A DNA stretch of 38,723 bases from Thiotrichaceae bacterium (GTDB lineage: Bacteria; Pseudomonadota; Gammaproteobacteria; Thiotrichales; Thiotrichaceae): positions 1-38,723 of the forward strand of contig JALSJU010000127.1 of assembly GCA_026989145.1 (NCBI GenBank), in the 5' to 3' direction. The notes below the pieces were generated by a model. That model was given only the letters and a program-made list of their open reading frames with translations, was not told the DNA's origin and did not search any database. Shown here in pieces: positions 8,725-15,832 of this stretch. The position numbers were made by a program, and so were the translations under genes. Each line of letters opens with the position of its first letter. The stretch's first letter is position 1.

Positions 8725-9414
8725 TTATTCACTTGAATTTAGAGATTTAATGCCTTTATGGGGTAAAAATATCCCGCAACCAAGTACCCTTTCATTTCCT
8801 AGGCCTTTTTGTTGTATTATTATAGATGACTCACTATCAAGGTCTGCGATCATTAAGTGCCGAGTAAGTAGTTTATCGGAGGGGGTATAAATTGAGTGTG
8901 TTTTTCCACAGAGCATTTTCTTTACAGTAAAGCCTGTCATTTTTTTAATGTCATGTGCAATCCGTTTAAGGAAGTCATTTTCGCTTTCATTGATATGACT
9001 TAGTACATGTCGTGCGAAAATAACACTGTCGTTGGTGAGTTCTTTCTTCTTCGATTTACCTATCGTGAGTTCATGCCCATCCAAAATTAATTTTTCCCCA
9101 GTCAGTTTTTTGACTTTCTTTAACTCTAAACTGGGTATTCTTAAGGTTAATTTTGTGCGACGAGAGGGGTGTAATAAGGCACCTTCCTCGTTATCATCCG
9201 GTCGCATCCAGCCATTATTGCTTTCTGCCACATGAATTTGGTGGATTCCTACACCTTTATCAATTAAACAAGGTAAGTGCTTTAGTATGGCTTGAGATAA
9301 TGACCAAGCGTGATCTAAAGGTAAGGTTTTACAGCTTATAGAAAAACTTAAATCTATAATTTCATCAGGTATTTGATAGGGAAGACTCTTGTCTTCATCT
9401 TCTTGCCAAAACAT
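8725..9414 (-). CDS. Solitary Cas6/Cmx6-like protein (putative RNA-binding endoribonuclease)
   Basis: A 229-residue protein whose pattern matches, from memory, the Cas6/Cmx6 family first defined in the MYXAN CRISPR subtype. Cas6 proteins are RAMP-fold endoribonucleases that cut at the base of repeat hairpins. Visible marks: an N-terminal DLSFSISCKTLPLDHAWSLS segment with H35; GIHQIHVAESNNGWMRP (H58, H61); an SRRTKLTLRIP strand; the LLTRHLMIADLD strand; and a C-terminal Gly-rich loop at 204-214 with the core KGLGNERVLGCGIFLPHKG, typical of Cas6. H35 or H58 could be catalytic, but I cannot decide. No CRISPR repeats and no cas1/2/3/5/7/8 are visible nearby. The gene instead ends a three-gene operon divergent from dsrA. 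Its substrate is unknown, and the RNase activity is an inference from the family. Confidence 0.75.
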   Translation of the reverse strand: MFWQEDEDKSLPYQIPDEIIDLSFSISCKTLPLDHAWSLSQAILKHLPCLIDKGVGIHQIHVAESNNGWMRPDDNEEGALLHPSRRTKLTLRIPSLELKKVKKLTGEKLILDGHELTIGKSKKKELTNDSVIFARHVLSHINESENDFLKRIAHDIKKMTGFTVKKMLCGKTHSIYTPSDKLLTRHLMIADLDSESSIIIQQKGLGNERVLGCGIFLPHKGIKSLNSSE

Positions 9415-9464
9415 TATCTTCTCTCTAGATTAAGTTACGTTAGTTGCAGATTTCATGACTAATA

Positions 9465-9662
9465 CTATCGGGCTGATTCAAAGGCTAAGTTTAACTGTTC
9501 ATGCCAGTCATTGGGGCGATCAGAGTATACGGGTGGTTCGATATCTACTTGGAAGTAGAGCTCGCCTGTGTCAATGGCTTGTTTTTGAATCGTCTTTTTT
9601 AAGTCTTCAAAGCTTGTAAGCTTGTGCCCTTGTTCTAATAATAATTCACTGAGTGAAAGCAT
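9465..9662 (-). CDS. Conserved-looking small acidic protein of unknown function
   Basis: A 65-residue protein I do not recognise. It starts with a Leu/Ser-rich helix (LSLSELLLEQGHKL), continues with a second predicted helix (SFEDLKKTIQKQA) and then an EL-YFQVDIEPPVYSDRPNDWHEQL segment that looks structured. There is no signal peptide, Cys or membrane span. That it is a real gene is supported by a strong GGAGG site 7 bases before the ATG, by its 12-base spacing to the upstream dioxygenase gene, and by the shared strand with the Cas6-like gene 50 bases further on. It may be a partner of one of those proteins; this is inferred from context only. Confidence 0.7.
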   Translation of the reverse strand: MLSLSELLLEQGHKLTSFEDLKKTIQKQAIDTGELYFQVDIEPPVYSDRPNDWHEQLNLAFESAR

Positions 9663-9674
9663 AAGTGGCCTCCG

Positions 9675-10565
9675 TTAGGGTTGATTAAGGGTGTCGAAAT
9701 AACGACCACGATATAGTAAGCGTTTTTTATAGGATTCTTCATAGTCCACAAAACTTGTACGGCGATGTAATATATTCCTACAAATTAACCCTTCGCCTGC
9801 TTGCAATGTATATTTAATAATATGGGGTGAGTTGCTATTAAGCAGGTTCGTAAGAAAATCAACTGCTTCTAATGTGGGGGAGGATTGTTTCCATTCAATG
9901 TTTCTGGTGCGAGCTGTAAAACGCATATGAAGCTGACCATTACTTAAGACGGAGAATACAGGTCCTGTTTGAGCTTTACGGATCATTTTATTGTTTAAAA
10001 TGTTAGCAGGAATAGTCATAGCATCAATATCCATAAATGCACGGATATATTCAGGATTTTCATCACGTAATAGAATGTAGGCAATTTCATGATCCATAAT
10101 TAGAGAAGCACCGCCGGACTTAGCGGGGTGTTTGCAATGTAACAGCATGGCATTTATTTGTTTATTTAACCTGTTGTAATAACCGTCTGTATGCCAGCTA
10201 AGGCGTTTGTTAGAGTAGGGAATATAATTGTGTTGATCTTTATGAGTAACTTGCGTTATAGAGGTGAGTTTATCTTTATCGGCACAGATATTAGCATCCA
10301 ATTTTTTCAATCCAAGTTGAGTTACGAATTGCGTGATGTGAGCTTTTTGGTTATTACTTTCATTGTTTAATCGATAAAAGCTAAAACTGTAGCGCAGACA
10401 ATTATTAAGTACTTGATCAACTTCATGAGTAGAAGGTGCTTGACAATTATGAATTGTCACAAATAATTCATTTAAATCATTCTGATAGTTTAAAGCCTGA
10501 CAGAGCTTCATATTACGCCATTTTTGGTAACTATACGTGTCAGATAAATCAAAAGGTGAAGCCAT
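9675..10565 (-). CDS. TauD/TfdA-family Fe(II)/2-oxoglutarate-type dioxygenase
   Basis: A 296-residue protein of the TauD/TfdA (taurine catabolism-like) dioxygenase family. The iron-binding facial triad is visible as H125-x-D127 (LSWHTDGYY) and the distal H267 (RNILHRRTSF). R286/R288 (LLYRGRYFD) could bind the 2-oxoglutarate carboxylate. The central strand GGASLIMDHEIAYILL is also typical of the family. The substrate cannot be deduced; the family includes sulfonate oxygenases, hydroxylases and other enzymes. The ATG is preceded by an AGAG site. It is the first gene of a three-gene minus-strand operon (with the 65-residue and Cas6-like proteins) and is transcribed away from dsrA. The shared upstream region suggests co-regulation with sulfur oxidation, which is an inference. 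Confidence 0.82.
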   Translation of the reverse strand: MASPFDLSDTYSYQKWRNMKLCQALNYQNDLNELFVTIHNCQAPSTHEVDQVLNNCLRYSFSFYRLNNESNNQKAHITQFVTQLGLKKLDANICADKDKLTSITQVTHKDQHNYIPYSNKRLSWHTDGYYNRLNKQINAMLLHCKHPAKSGGASLIMDHEIAYILLRDENPEYIRAFMDIDAMTIPANILNNKMIRKAQTGPVFSVLSNGQLHMRFTARTRNIEWKQSSPTLEAVDFLTNLLNSNSPHIIKYTLQAGEGLICRNILHRRTSFVDYEESYKKRLLYRGRYFDTLNQP

Positions 10566-10930
10566 TAAATTTCTCTAAAAGTCAATTAGGAATAGAATAA
10601 GTTACAGTAAACATTCTAAATTTCATAAGTAACGCTATCTAATTTAAGTATATTAGCATATGGTGTTGTACAGCAGTTTACTTAATTACGAGATATACAC
10701 TAAATAAAAACCGCACTATCCAAAAAGGGGTAGAATAGTTTTTGCTTAGCCTCCCATGGGTGAGGTTTATCTTTTAAGGGAATGAACTAGAATACTTACA
10801 TTCGAAAAATTGAGTGGCTTTTGTTTATAGGTTGATTCATAAACATAAGAGATTCGTTATAAGTTTGAATTTGAATGGTGGCAAGTGAATTAATCACGCT
10901 ACCAATAATTGATTTTACTAGGAGACAGTT
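10566..10930. promoter_or_regulatory. Divergent control region between the dioxygenase operon and dsrA
   Basis: 365 bases with no convincing gene on either strand. The region must hold promoters for both the minus-strand dioxygenase operon and the plus-strand dsr cluster. Visible elements are an 8-bp palindrome CCCATGGG near 10753-10760, an imperfect hairpin CTATCC/GGGTAG followed by AATAGTTTTT near 10720-10742, and a leader hairpin at 10877-10903 listed separately. I could not identify confident -35/-10 boxes or a known operator. The dsrA ribosome site AGGAG is at 10920-10924. Confidence 0.5.
10877..10903 (+). promoter_or_regulatory. Leader stem-loop upstream of dsrA
   Basis: The arms GGTGGC..GTGA (10877-10888, with a two-A bulge at 10883-10884) and TCACGCTACC (10894-10903) form a 10-bp stem with one G-U pair and a five-base loop. 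It ends 17 bases before the dsrA Shine-Dalgarno sequence. It may stabilise the dsr mRNA 5' end or be a protein-binding site. It lacks a T-tract, so it is not an intrinsic terminator. Confidence 0.4.
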
Positions 10931-12193
10931 ATGGCTGATATAAAGAAGTATCCTACGCCGATGTTAGATGTTTTAGAAGATGGTCCATGGCCAAGCTTCA
11001 TTACGGGTCTTAAAAAGATGCGTGATGATCATCCTGATGAGCGTATTAACAATGTTATTAATGGTCTGATGGGTCAGCTTGAGCATTCATACGAAACTAA
11101 GATGGGTTACTGGAAGGGTGGTACTATCTCTGTGTTTGGTTATGGTGGTGGTATTATTCCACGTTTCTCAGAAGTTGGAGATGCTTTTCCTGAGTCAAGA
11201 GAGTTTCATACATTGCGCGTGCAGCCGACTCCTGGTAACTACTACTCGACAGAAATGATGCGTCAACTCGCTGATAGCTGGGAGAAGTATGGGTCAGGTC
11301 TTCAGACTTTCCATGGTCAAACGGGTAATATTATGTTTATCGGTGCCGATAATGATAGTTTTCAGCACTTTTTTGATGAAATAAATGAGTACGGGTGGGA
11401 TCTTGGTGGGGCGGGTCCGTGTGTTCGTACTGCGATGTCCTGTGTGGGTGCGGCGCGTTGTGAAATGTCGAACTGTAATGAGCATGCGATCCATCGTCAT
11501 CTTGTGAATAACTTTACCGATGATGTTCATCGTCCAGCACTTCCTTATAAGTTTAAATTCAAGGTTTCAGGTTGTCCTAATGATTGTCAAAATGCCATTG
11601 AACGTGCTGACTTTGCAGTTATCGGTACTTGGAGAGATCATAAGAGAATAGATCAGGAGCAGTGGAAAGCATTTGTTGCTGACAAGGGTGTTGATTATGT
11701 GATGGATAACGTTATTTCACGTTGTACTTCAAGCTCGTTATCATTAGGTGAAGATAATTCATTAATCGCTGATGAAAGCAACTGTGTTCGTTCAATGCAT
11801 TGTATGAATGTTGTTCCTAAGGCAATTAGTCCTGGTGAAGATAAAGGTGTAACGATTCTTTGTGGTGGTAAGCGTACATTGAAGATCGGTGACTTGATGG
11901 GAACAGTACTTGTTCCGTTCATGAAGCTTGATACGCCAGAAGATTACGAGACTATCGTAGAACTTGCTGAAGAAATCATCGATTTCTGGGCAGAGAATGG
12001 TCTTGAGCACGAGCGTACAGGTGAAATGATCGAGCGTATAGGTTTGGTTAACTTCCTAGAAGGAATTGGCGTTGATCCTGATCCAAATATGATTGCTCAG
12101 CCACGAAACGTATCTTATGTGCGTACCGATGGTTGGGATGAGGCTGCTGAAGAGTGGTTTAACCGTAAGCGTGAAGAGAAGGCTGCTAGCTAA
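10931..12193 (+). CDS. dsrA: Reverse-type dissimilatory sulfite reductase, alpha subunit
   Basis: A 420-residue subunit of the cytoplasmic siroheme enzyme that, in sulfur oxidisers, oxidises DsrC-bound sulfur to sulfite. The siroheme/[4Fe-4S] ligands are visible as C171-x5-C177 and C215-x3-C219 (SGCPNDCQNAIERADF). A ferredoxin-type insertion follows around 260-300. Where reductases normally show RCMHC, this protein reads CVRSMHC with Ser288, so one expected cluster Cys is missing; C265, C285 and C291 remain. The C-terminal part is typical (GGKRTLKIGDLMGTVLVPF). The start is fixed by AGGAG six bases upstream. It heads a 12-gene plus-strand cluster. The oxidative (rDsr) direction is inferred from linkage to dsrEFH and dsrL. 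Confidence 0.97.
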   Translation: MADIKKYPTPMLDVLEDGPWPSFITGLKKMRDDHPDERINNVINGLMGQLEHSYETKMGYWKGGTISVFGYGGGIIPRFSEVGDAFPESREFHTLRVQPTPGNYYSTEMMRQLADSWEKYGSGLQTFHGQTGNIMFIGADNDSFQHFFDEINEYGWDLGGAGPCVRTAMSCVGAARCEMSNCNEHAIHRHLVNNFTDDVHRPALPYKFKFKVSGCPNDCQNAIERADFAVIGTWRDHKRIDQEQWKAFVADKGVDYVMDNVISRCTSSSLSLGEDNSLIADESNCVRSMHCMNVVPKAISPGEDKGVTILCGGKRTLKIGDLMGTVLVPFMKLDTPEDYETIVELAEEIIDFWAENGLEHERTGEMIERIGLVNFLEGIGVDPDPNMIAQPRNVSYVRTDGWDEAAEEWFNRKREEKAAS

Positions 12194-12225
12194 CTCAGTT
12201 CATCTAGAAGATATATTAACTTTTA

Positions 12226-12250
12226 AACTGGATGGGTTTCTCATTCAGTT
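12226..12250 (+). promoter_or_regulatory. Intercistronic stem-loop between dsrA and dsrB
   Basis: AACTGGATG (12226-12234) pairs with CATTCAGTT (12242-12250) over 9 bp with one G-U, around a seven-base loop. It lies in the unusually long 80-base dsrA-dsrB spacer. There is no T-tract, so a role in mRNA stability or processing is more likely than termination. Confidence 0.45.
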
Positions 12251-12273
12251 AGTACAAGATTTAGGAGCAAATT

Positions 12274-13350
12274 ATGGCAGCACCAGAAATGCGCGAACCG
12301 ATTGAATCAGGTTGTCCTGACGGTTTTCAATATATGCACCCCACTATGCGTCGAAACTTCGGCCTTTGGGATTATCATGAAGATCCACAGCCGGGTGTTA
12401 TGGTTCATGTCGCAAAAAGCGGTGATAAAGTTTGGACTGTAAAAGCAGGTACTCAACGTATACTAGATGTTTTCACTCTACGTGATCTTTTAGATATTGC
12501 TGATGAGTTTGCTGACGGTTATATCCGTTTTACTATTCGTAGTAATATCGAGTTTTATACCGATGATGAAGCAAAAGTTCAGCCTTTGGTTGATAAGCTT
12601 AAAGATAAAGGCTATGCGGTTGGAGGGACTAGAAACTCAGTAGCTTCAATTTCTCATACGCAGGGTTGGTTACACTGTGATATTCCTGGTACAGATGCAT
12701 CTGGCGTAGTTAAGTCTATGATGGATGAGTTGTACGACGAATTTACAAATTGGAATATGCCTAACCGTGTTCATATTACAACATCTTGTTGTCAGATTAA
12801 CTGTGGTGGTCAAGGTGATATCGCAATTAACGTACAGCATACTAAGCCGCCTAAGATTGATCACTCTCTTGTAGGTAATGTTTGTGAGCGTCCATCGGTA
12901 GTTGCACGTTGTCCTGTTGCGGCGATTCGTCCTGCAATGGTTGATGGTGAACCTTCGTTGGAAGTTGATGAAAAGAAATGTATTTGTTGTGGTGCTTGTT
13001 ACCCTCCATGTCCTCCAATGCAGATCAATGATCATGAGTTTACCCAGCTTGCTGTATGGATTGGTGGTAATCACTCAAACGCACGTGGTAAGCCAACATT
13101 CCAACGTTTAGTTGCTGCTGGTATTCCTAATAACCCACCTCGCTGGCCTGAAGCTACAGCAATCGTTAAGAAAATTCTCGATTGTTATAAAGAAGGAGCG
13201 CGTGATTGGGAGCGTATCAATGAGTGGGTTGAGCGTATCGGATGGCCTCGATTCTTTGAGGTGACTGGTCTGCCTTTCACTAAGTACCATATTGATAACT
13301 GGCGCGGTGCGCGTGCGAATCTTAATTCGTCTACGCACATTCGCTTCTAA
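12274..13350 (+). CDS. dsrB: Reverse-type dissimilatory sulfite reductase, beta subunit
   Basis: A 358-residue partner of DsrA; the alpha2-beta2 enzyme holds siroheme and [4Fe-4S] clusters. Siroheme-cluster Cys residues are visible at C135 (HTQGWLHC) and C172/C173/C177 (TTSCCQINCGGQGDI). The ferredoxin domain is intact, with C213 (ARCPVAAI) and the run C236, C239, C242 and C246 (KCICCGACYPPCPPM). This contrasts with the Ser replacement in DsrA. The C-terminus ends in a Trp/Arg-rich segment near the DsrC docking surface of the known enzyme. AGGAG lies seven bases before the ATG. The 80-base gap to dsrA contains a stem-loop. Length is normal for the family. Confidence 0.97.
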   Translation: MAAPEMREPIESGCPDGFQYMHPTMRRNFGLWDYHEDPQPGVMVHVAKSGDKVWTVKAGTQRILDVFTLRDLLDIADEFADGYIRFTIRSNIEFYTDDEAKVQPLVDKLKDKGYAVGGTRNSVASISHTQGWLHCDIPGTDASGVVKSMMDELYDEFTNWNMPNRVHITTSCCQINCGGQGDIAINVQHTKPPKIDHSLVGNVCERPSVVARCPVAAIRPAMVDGEPSLEVDEKKCICCGACYPPCPPMQINDHEFTQLAVWIGGNHSNARGKPTFQRLVAAGIPNNPPRWPEATAIVKKILDCYKEGARDWERINEWVERIGWPRFFEVTGLPFTKYHIDNWRGARANLNSSTHIRF

Positions 13351-13376
13351 TATTAGTTATTAATTAGGATTTATAG

Positions 13377-13769
13377 ATGAAATTTACAATTATGATTAAC
13401 GAAGGGCCGTACCAGCATCAATCTGCTGACTCGGCCCTACAGTTCTGTCGTGCAGTGTTGGCGCAAGGGCATGAGATTTTTCGTGTGTTCTTTTACCATG
13501 ATGGTGTAAATAACGGTTCTAGTTTGAGCGTACCGCCGGGTGATGATCGTTTAATTCAAAAAGAATGGTCTGAATTGTCAAAAGAGAATGACTTGGATTT
13601 GGTTATCTGTATTGCTGCGGCTCAACGTCGTGGTCTTATGGATGAAGATGAAGCAAAGCGTCAAGGTTTTGAATCAAATAATATGATCGATGGTTTTCGT
13701 ATTTCTGGTTTGGGTCAGTTGATCGAAGGCGGGATTGAGTCTGATCGTACAGTAGTATTTGGAGATTAA
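13377..13769 (+). CDS. dsrE: Sulfurtransferase subunit DsrE
   Basis: A 130-residue DsrE/TusD-type subunit of the cytoplasmic DsrE2F2H2 sulfur-relay complex, which passes persulfide sulfur to DsrC before oxidation by DsrAB. The active Cys is at position 78 (LDLVICIAAAQRRG), exactly the position of the essential Cys78 of Allochromatium vinosum DsrE; a second Cys is at 24. The N-terminal strand-loop MKFTIMINEGPYQHQSADSA is typical of the family. The presence of dsrE with dsrF and dsrH is diagnostic of the sulfur-oxidising version of the pathway. It lies 26 bases after dsrB and 3 bases before dsrF, so translational coupling is likely. Confidence 0.96.
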   Translation: MKFTIMINEGPYQHQSADSALQFCRAVLAQGHEIFRVFFYHDGVNNGSSLSVPPGDDRLIQKEWSELSKENDLDLVICIAAAQRRGLMDEDEAKRQGFESNNMIDGFRISGLGQLIEGGIESDRTVVFGD

Positions 13770-13772
13770 GAA

Positions 13773-14177
13773 ATGGCTGCTAAAAAATTCATGTTTGTTA
13801 ATCGTAAAGCACCTTACGGAACCGTATATGCGCTTGAGTCATTGGAGGTTGTATTAATCTCTGCTGCTTTTGAACAAGATGTATCCTTGGCTTTTATTGA
13901 CGATGGTGTTTATCAAATCACAAAAGGTCAAAATACAGATGGTATCGGTCAGAAGAATTTCTCAAATACATATAAAGCATTAGGTGATTATGAAATTAAC
14001 AAGTTGTACGTTGAAAAAGAATCTTTAGAAGAGCGAGGTCTAACTCAAGATGATCTTATGGATCTTGTTTGGGAAGATGAGGATGATGATTGGGCAGAAA
14101 AGCCATCAATTATTTTGGTAGATCGTTCTGAAATGGCTGATGTTATGGCTGAGCAAGAAGTTACTTTAAGTTTTTAG
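13773..14177 (+). CDS. dsrF: Sulfur-relay complex subunit DsrF
   Basis: A 134-residue TusC-like subunit of the DsrEFH hexamer. Family marks are KKFMFVNRKAPYG, the ESLEVVLISAAFEQDVSLAFIDDGV strand-helix-strand unit and the late IILVDR strand. I see no cysteine anywhere, consistent with a structural or docking role, the sulfur-carrying Cys residues being in DsrE and DsrH. A strongly acidic segment (WEDEDDDW) sits near residue 105-110. It begins 3 bases after the dsrE stop and ends 27 bases before dsrH. Confidence 0.95.
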   Translation: MAAKKFMFVNRKAPYGTVYALESLEVVLISAAFEQDVSLAFIDDGVYQITKGQNTDGIGQKNFSNTYKALGDYEINKLYVEKESLEERGLTQDDLMDLVWEDEDDDWAEKPSIILVDRSEMADVMAEQEVTLSF

Positions 14178-14204
14178 ATTACTTTTCTTTCGGAGAATAC
14201 GAGA

Positions 14205-14513
14205 ATGGCAATGCTACATATTGTAAACAAGTCACCGTTTGAAAAGGTGTCTTTTAGAAGTTGTTTAAATCACGTAAAACCAGGTGATTCAGTTTTGATG
14301 ATCGAAGATGCTGCTGTAGGTGCACTCGATGGAACATCGTTTTCTGATAAGCTTAAAACAGCAATGGGTGATGTGTCTGTTTATGTTTTAGGCGGGGATC
14401 TTGTAGCCCGTGGTTTAAGTGAAGATCGAATGATTGACGGTATAAAAACTGTTGATTATGCAGGTTTTGTCGACTTGACTGTTAAAAATGAGACGACACA
14501 AAGCTGGCTATAA
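14205..14513 (+). CDS. dsrH: Sulfur-relay complex subunit DsrH
   Basis: A 102-residue TusB-like subunit completing DsrEFH. The conserved Cys20 is present (VSFRSCLNHV), matching the position known for this subunit. The GDSVLMIEDAAVGAL strand-turn and the YAGFVDLTVKN end are typical. A CGGAGAA site lies upstream of the ATG. It is followed by a 95-base AT-rich gap before dsrC, so expression of dsrC may be partly independent of the upstream genes. Confidence 0.95.
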   Translation: MAMLHIVNKSPFEKVSFRSCLNHVKPGDSVLMIEDAAVGALDGTSFSDKLKTAMGDVSVYVLGGDLVARGLSEDRMIDGIKTVDYAGFVDLTVKNETTQSWL

Positions 14514-14608
14514 AACCTGTATCACTTATTCACTTATGAATAGATAGTACGATTTTTAGCTATATTATATTTATTATTTATATATAAACAAAAACGAGAG
14601 GAAATATT
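14514..14608 (+). promoter_or_regulatory. AT-rich dsrH-dsrC spacer with small hairpin and possible internal dsrC promoter
   Basis: A weak hairpin TATTCA/TGAATA (14527-14532 with 14537-14542) is followed by a run of TAT-rich sequence (TATATTATATTTATTATTTATATATAA, partly overlapping possible -10 boxes; quoted only as a position range 14560-14586). The dsrC ribosome site is GAGAGGAAA. An extra promoter for dsrC would fit its need in high amounts, but I cannot fix a -35 box. Confidence 0.3.
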
Positions 14609-14944
14609 ATGTCATCACTAGAATTAAACGGTGAGTCAATTGAATTAGATGAAGAAGGATACTTAATTGATCTAGCATCTTGGACACCAGAGATTGGTGA
14701 AGCACTTGCAAAAGGCGAAGATGTAGAATTAACAGATGAACACTGGGATATCATTAATTTCCTACGTGAATACTATGAAGAGTATCAAATCGCACCGGCA
14801 GTACGTGTTCTAACGAAAGCTGTTGGTAAGCGATTAGGTAAAGACAAGGGTAACTCAAAGTACCTTTATTCTTTATTTCCTTATGGCCCTGGAAAGCAAG
14901 CGTGTAAATATGCTGGTCTTCCAAAACCTACTGGCTGTGTATAA
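14609..14944 (+). CDS. dsrC: Sulfur-carrier protein DsrC
   Basis: A 111-residue DsrC/TusE-family protein that carries sulfur on a flexible C-terminal arm. It interacts with DsrAB, with DsrEFH and with the membrane subunit DsrK. Both redox Cys residues are present: C99 and the penultimate C110 in the C-terminal stretch CKYAGLPKPTGCV, so it is a true two-Cys DsrC rather than a one-Cys TusE. The helix-turn-helix-like core (DEHWDIINFLREYYEEYQ, AVRVLTKAVGKRLG) and FPYGPGKQACKYAGLP are standard. It is followed by a good terminator and a second long inverted repeat, consistent with an abundant, separately stabilised transcript. Confidence 0.98.
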   Translation: MSSLELNGESIELDEEGYLIDLASWTPEIGEALAKGEDVELTDEHWDIINFLREYYEEYQIAPAVRVLTKAVGKRLGKDKGNSKYLYSLFPYGPGKQACKYAGLPKPTGCV

Positions 14945-14969
14945 ATCACACAATTAAGTAAATGAAATT

Positions 14970-15003
14970 CAGGAGTGCATTTTGCGCTCCTGAGTTCTTT
15001 TTC
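14970..15003 (+). terminator. Intrinsic terminator after dsrC
   Basis: CAGGAGTGC (14970-14978) pairs with GCGCTCCTG (14984-14992) over 9 bp with one G-U around a five-base loop. A T-rich run follows within 14995-15002. It should end a large part of transcripts after dsrC, leaving lower read-through into dsrM. Confidence 0.75.
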
Positions 15004-15048
15004 ACAAATTTATAATAGTTTTAGCTGTTGTTGATTTGTGAAAAAGAA
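14995..15048 (+). repeat. Perfect 15-bp inverted repeat between dsrC terminator and dsrM
   Basis: TTCTTTTTCACAAAT (14995-15009) and ATTTGTGAAAAAGAA (15034-15048) are perfect reverse complements separated by 24 bases. The left arm contains the T-tract of the dsrC terminator. The right arm ends 8 bases before the dsrM AGGAG. Folding of this repeat and use of the T-tract by the terminator could compete, or the repeat could stabilise the 5' end of a dsrM-led mRNA. Confidence 0.7.
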
Positions 15049-15065
15049 GCTATTTAGGAGTTAAA

Positions 15066-15830
15066 ATGGTCATAGGTGTCATATATGCAGTTCTGTTTTG
15101 GACTGCTACTATAGTATTAGTATTGGGTGTAGCCAATAAAATTCGTATTTATGCGAAAACACCTGCACCTTTAAAAATACCAACTACTCCAGCTCCTGTT
15201 ACACAGAGTGGTGTTTTCTTACGAATGTTTCAAGAGGTTTTCCTTTTTAAGAGTTTGTTTCGTGCAGATAAATTACTCTGGATTCTAGGCATGCTGTTTC
15301 ATTACACCATGTTAATTATTGTCTTACGTCATTTTCGCTATGTTCAAGATCCAGTATGGGGTGTTATTCAGTTTGTGCAGCCCTTTGGAATTTATGCGGG
15401 ATTTTTATTTGTTATTGGTCTTTTAGGATTAATGGCACGTCGTGTTTTTATAGATCGTATTCGTTATATAACCTCTCCTTCGGATATTGCGATGTTGCTT
15501 CTATTGATATTGATTGGCGTTTCTGGATTAATGATGCAATTTGTTAGTCCTACTAATATTATTATGGTGAAGGCCTTTTTTAGAGGTTTGATTGCATTTG
15601 ATTGGCAGCCATTACCCGCAGATGTGCCTTTACTTATTCACCTTGGTTTAGTTGCAACTTTAATGTTAATTTTCCCTATTAGTAAATTGCTACATGCACC
15701 GGGTATCTTTTTTAGCCCAACTCGCAACCAAATTGATAATCCACGCGAAAAACGTCACGTTTCAGCTTGGGCTGCTGAATTAGATAAGCAAGGTAAGACT
15801 TACCTTGATGAGTTGGATCAAGGAAAATAA
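15066..15830 (+). CDS. dsrM: Membrane cytochrome b subunit DsrM
   Basis: A 254-residue NarI-like integral membrane protein that binds haem b and exchanges electrons with the quinone pool in the DsrMKJOP complex. Five or so hydrophobic helices are visible: residues 1-25, about 75-95 (WILGMLFHYTMLIIVL), 105-125, 143-165 (IAMLLLLILIGVSGLMMQF) and 188-210 (LLIHLGLVATLMLIFPISKL). Candidate haem ligands are His in FHYTM, RHFRY and LIHLG. It has no signal peptide beyond the first helix. AGGAG precedes the ATG. It ends 2 bases before dsrK, and the tail is polar and cytoplasmic. Confidence 0.94.
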   Translation: MVIGVIYAVLFWTATIVLVLGVANKIRIYAKTPAPLKIPTTPAPVTQSGVFLRMFQEVFLFKSLFRADKLLWILGMLFHYTMLIIVLRHFRYVQDPVWGVIQFVQPFGIYAGFLFVIGLLGLMARRVFIDRIRYITSPSDIAMLLLLILIGVSGLMMQFVSPTNIIMVKAFFRGLIAFDWQPLPADVPLLIHLGLVATLMLIFPISKLLHAPGIFFSPTRNQIDNPREKRHVSAWAAELDKQGKTYLDELDQGK

Positions 15831-15832
15831 AT

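Noticed and set aside
8725-9414. A CRISPR-Cas locus around the Cas6-like gene.
   Set aside because: I saw no direct-repeat array and no other cas gene within the window; all neighbours have non-CRISPR identities.
10720-10750. A terminator-like hairpin followed by T bases upstream of dsrA.
   Set aside because: No plus-strand gene lies upstream to be terminated, the stem is short and imperfect, and attenuation of dsr would need more evidence.
12670-13074. A 134-codon minus-strand frame inside dsrB, and similar long antisense frames in dsrA, dsrL, ftsK and purA.
   Set aside because: These lie wholly inside well-identified genes and their translations have no domain-like pattern; they are shadows of codon use.
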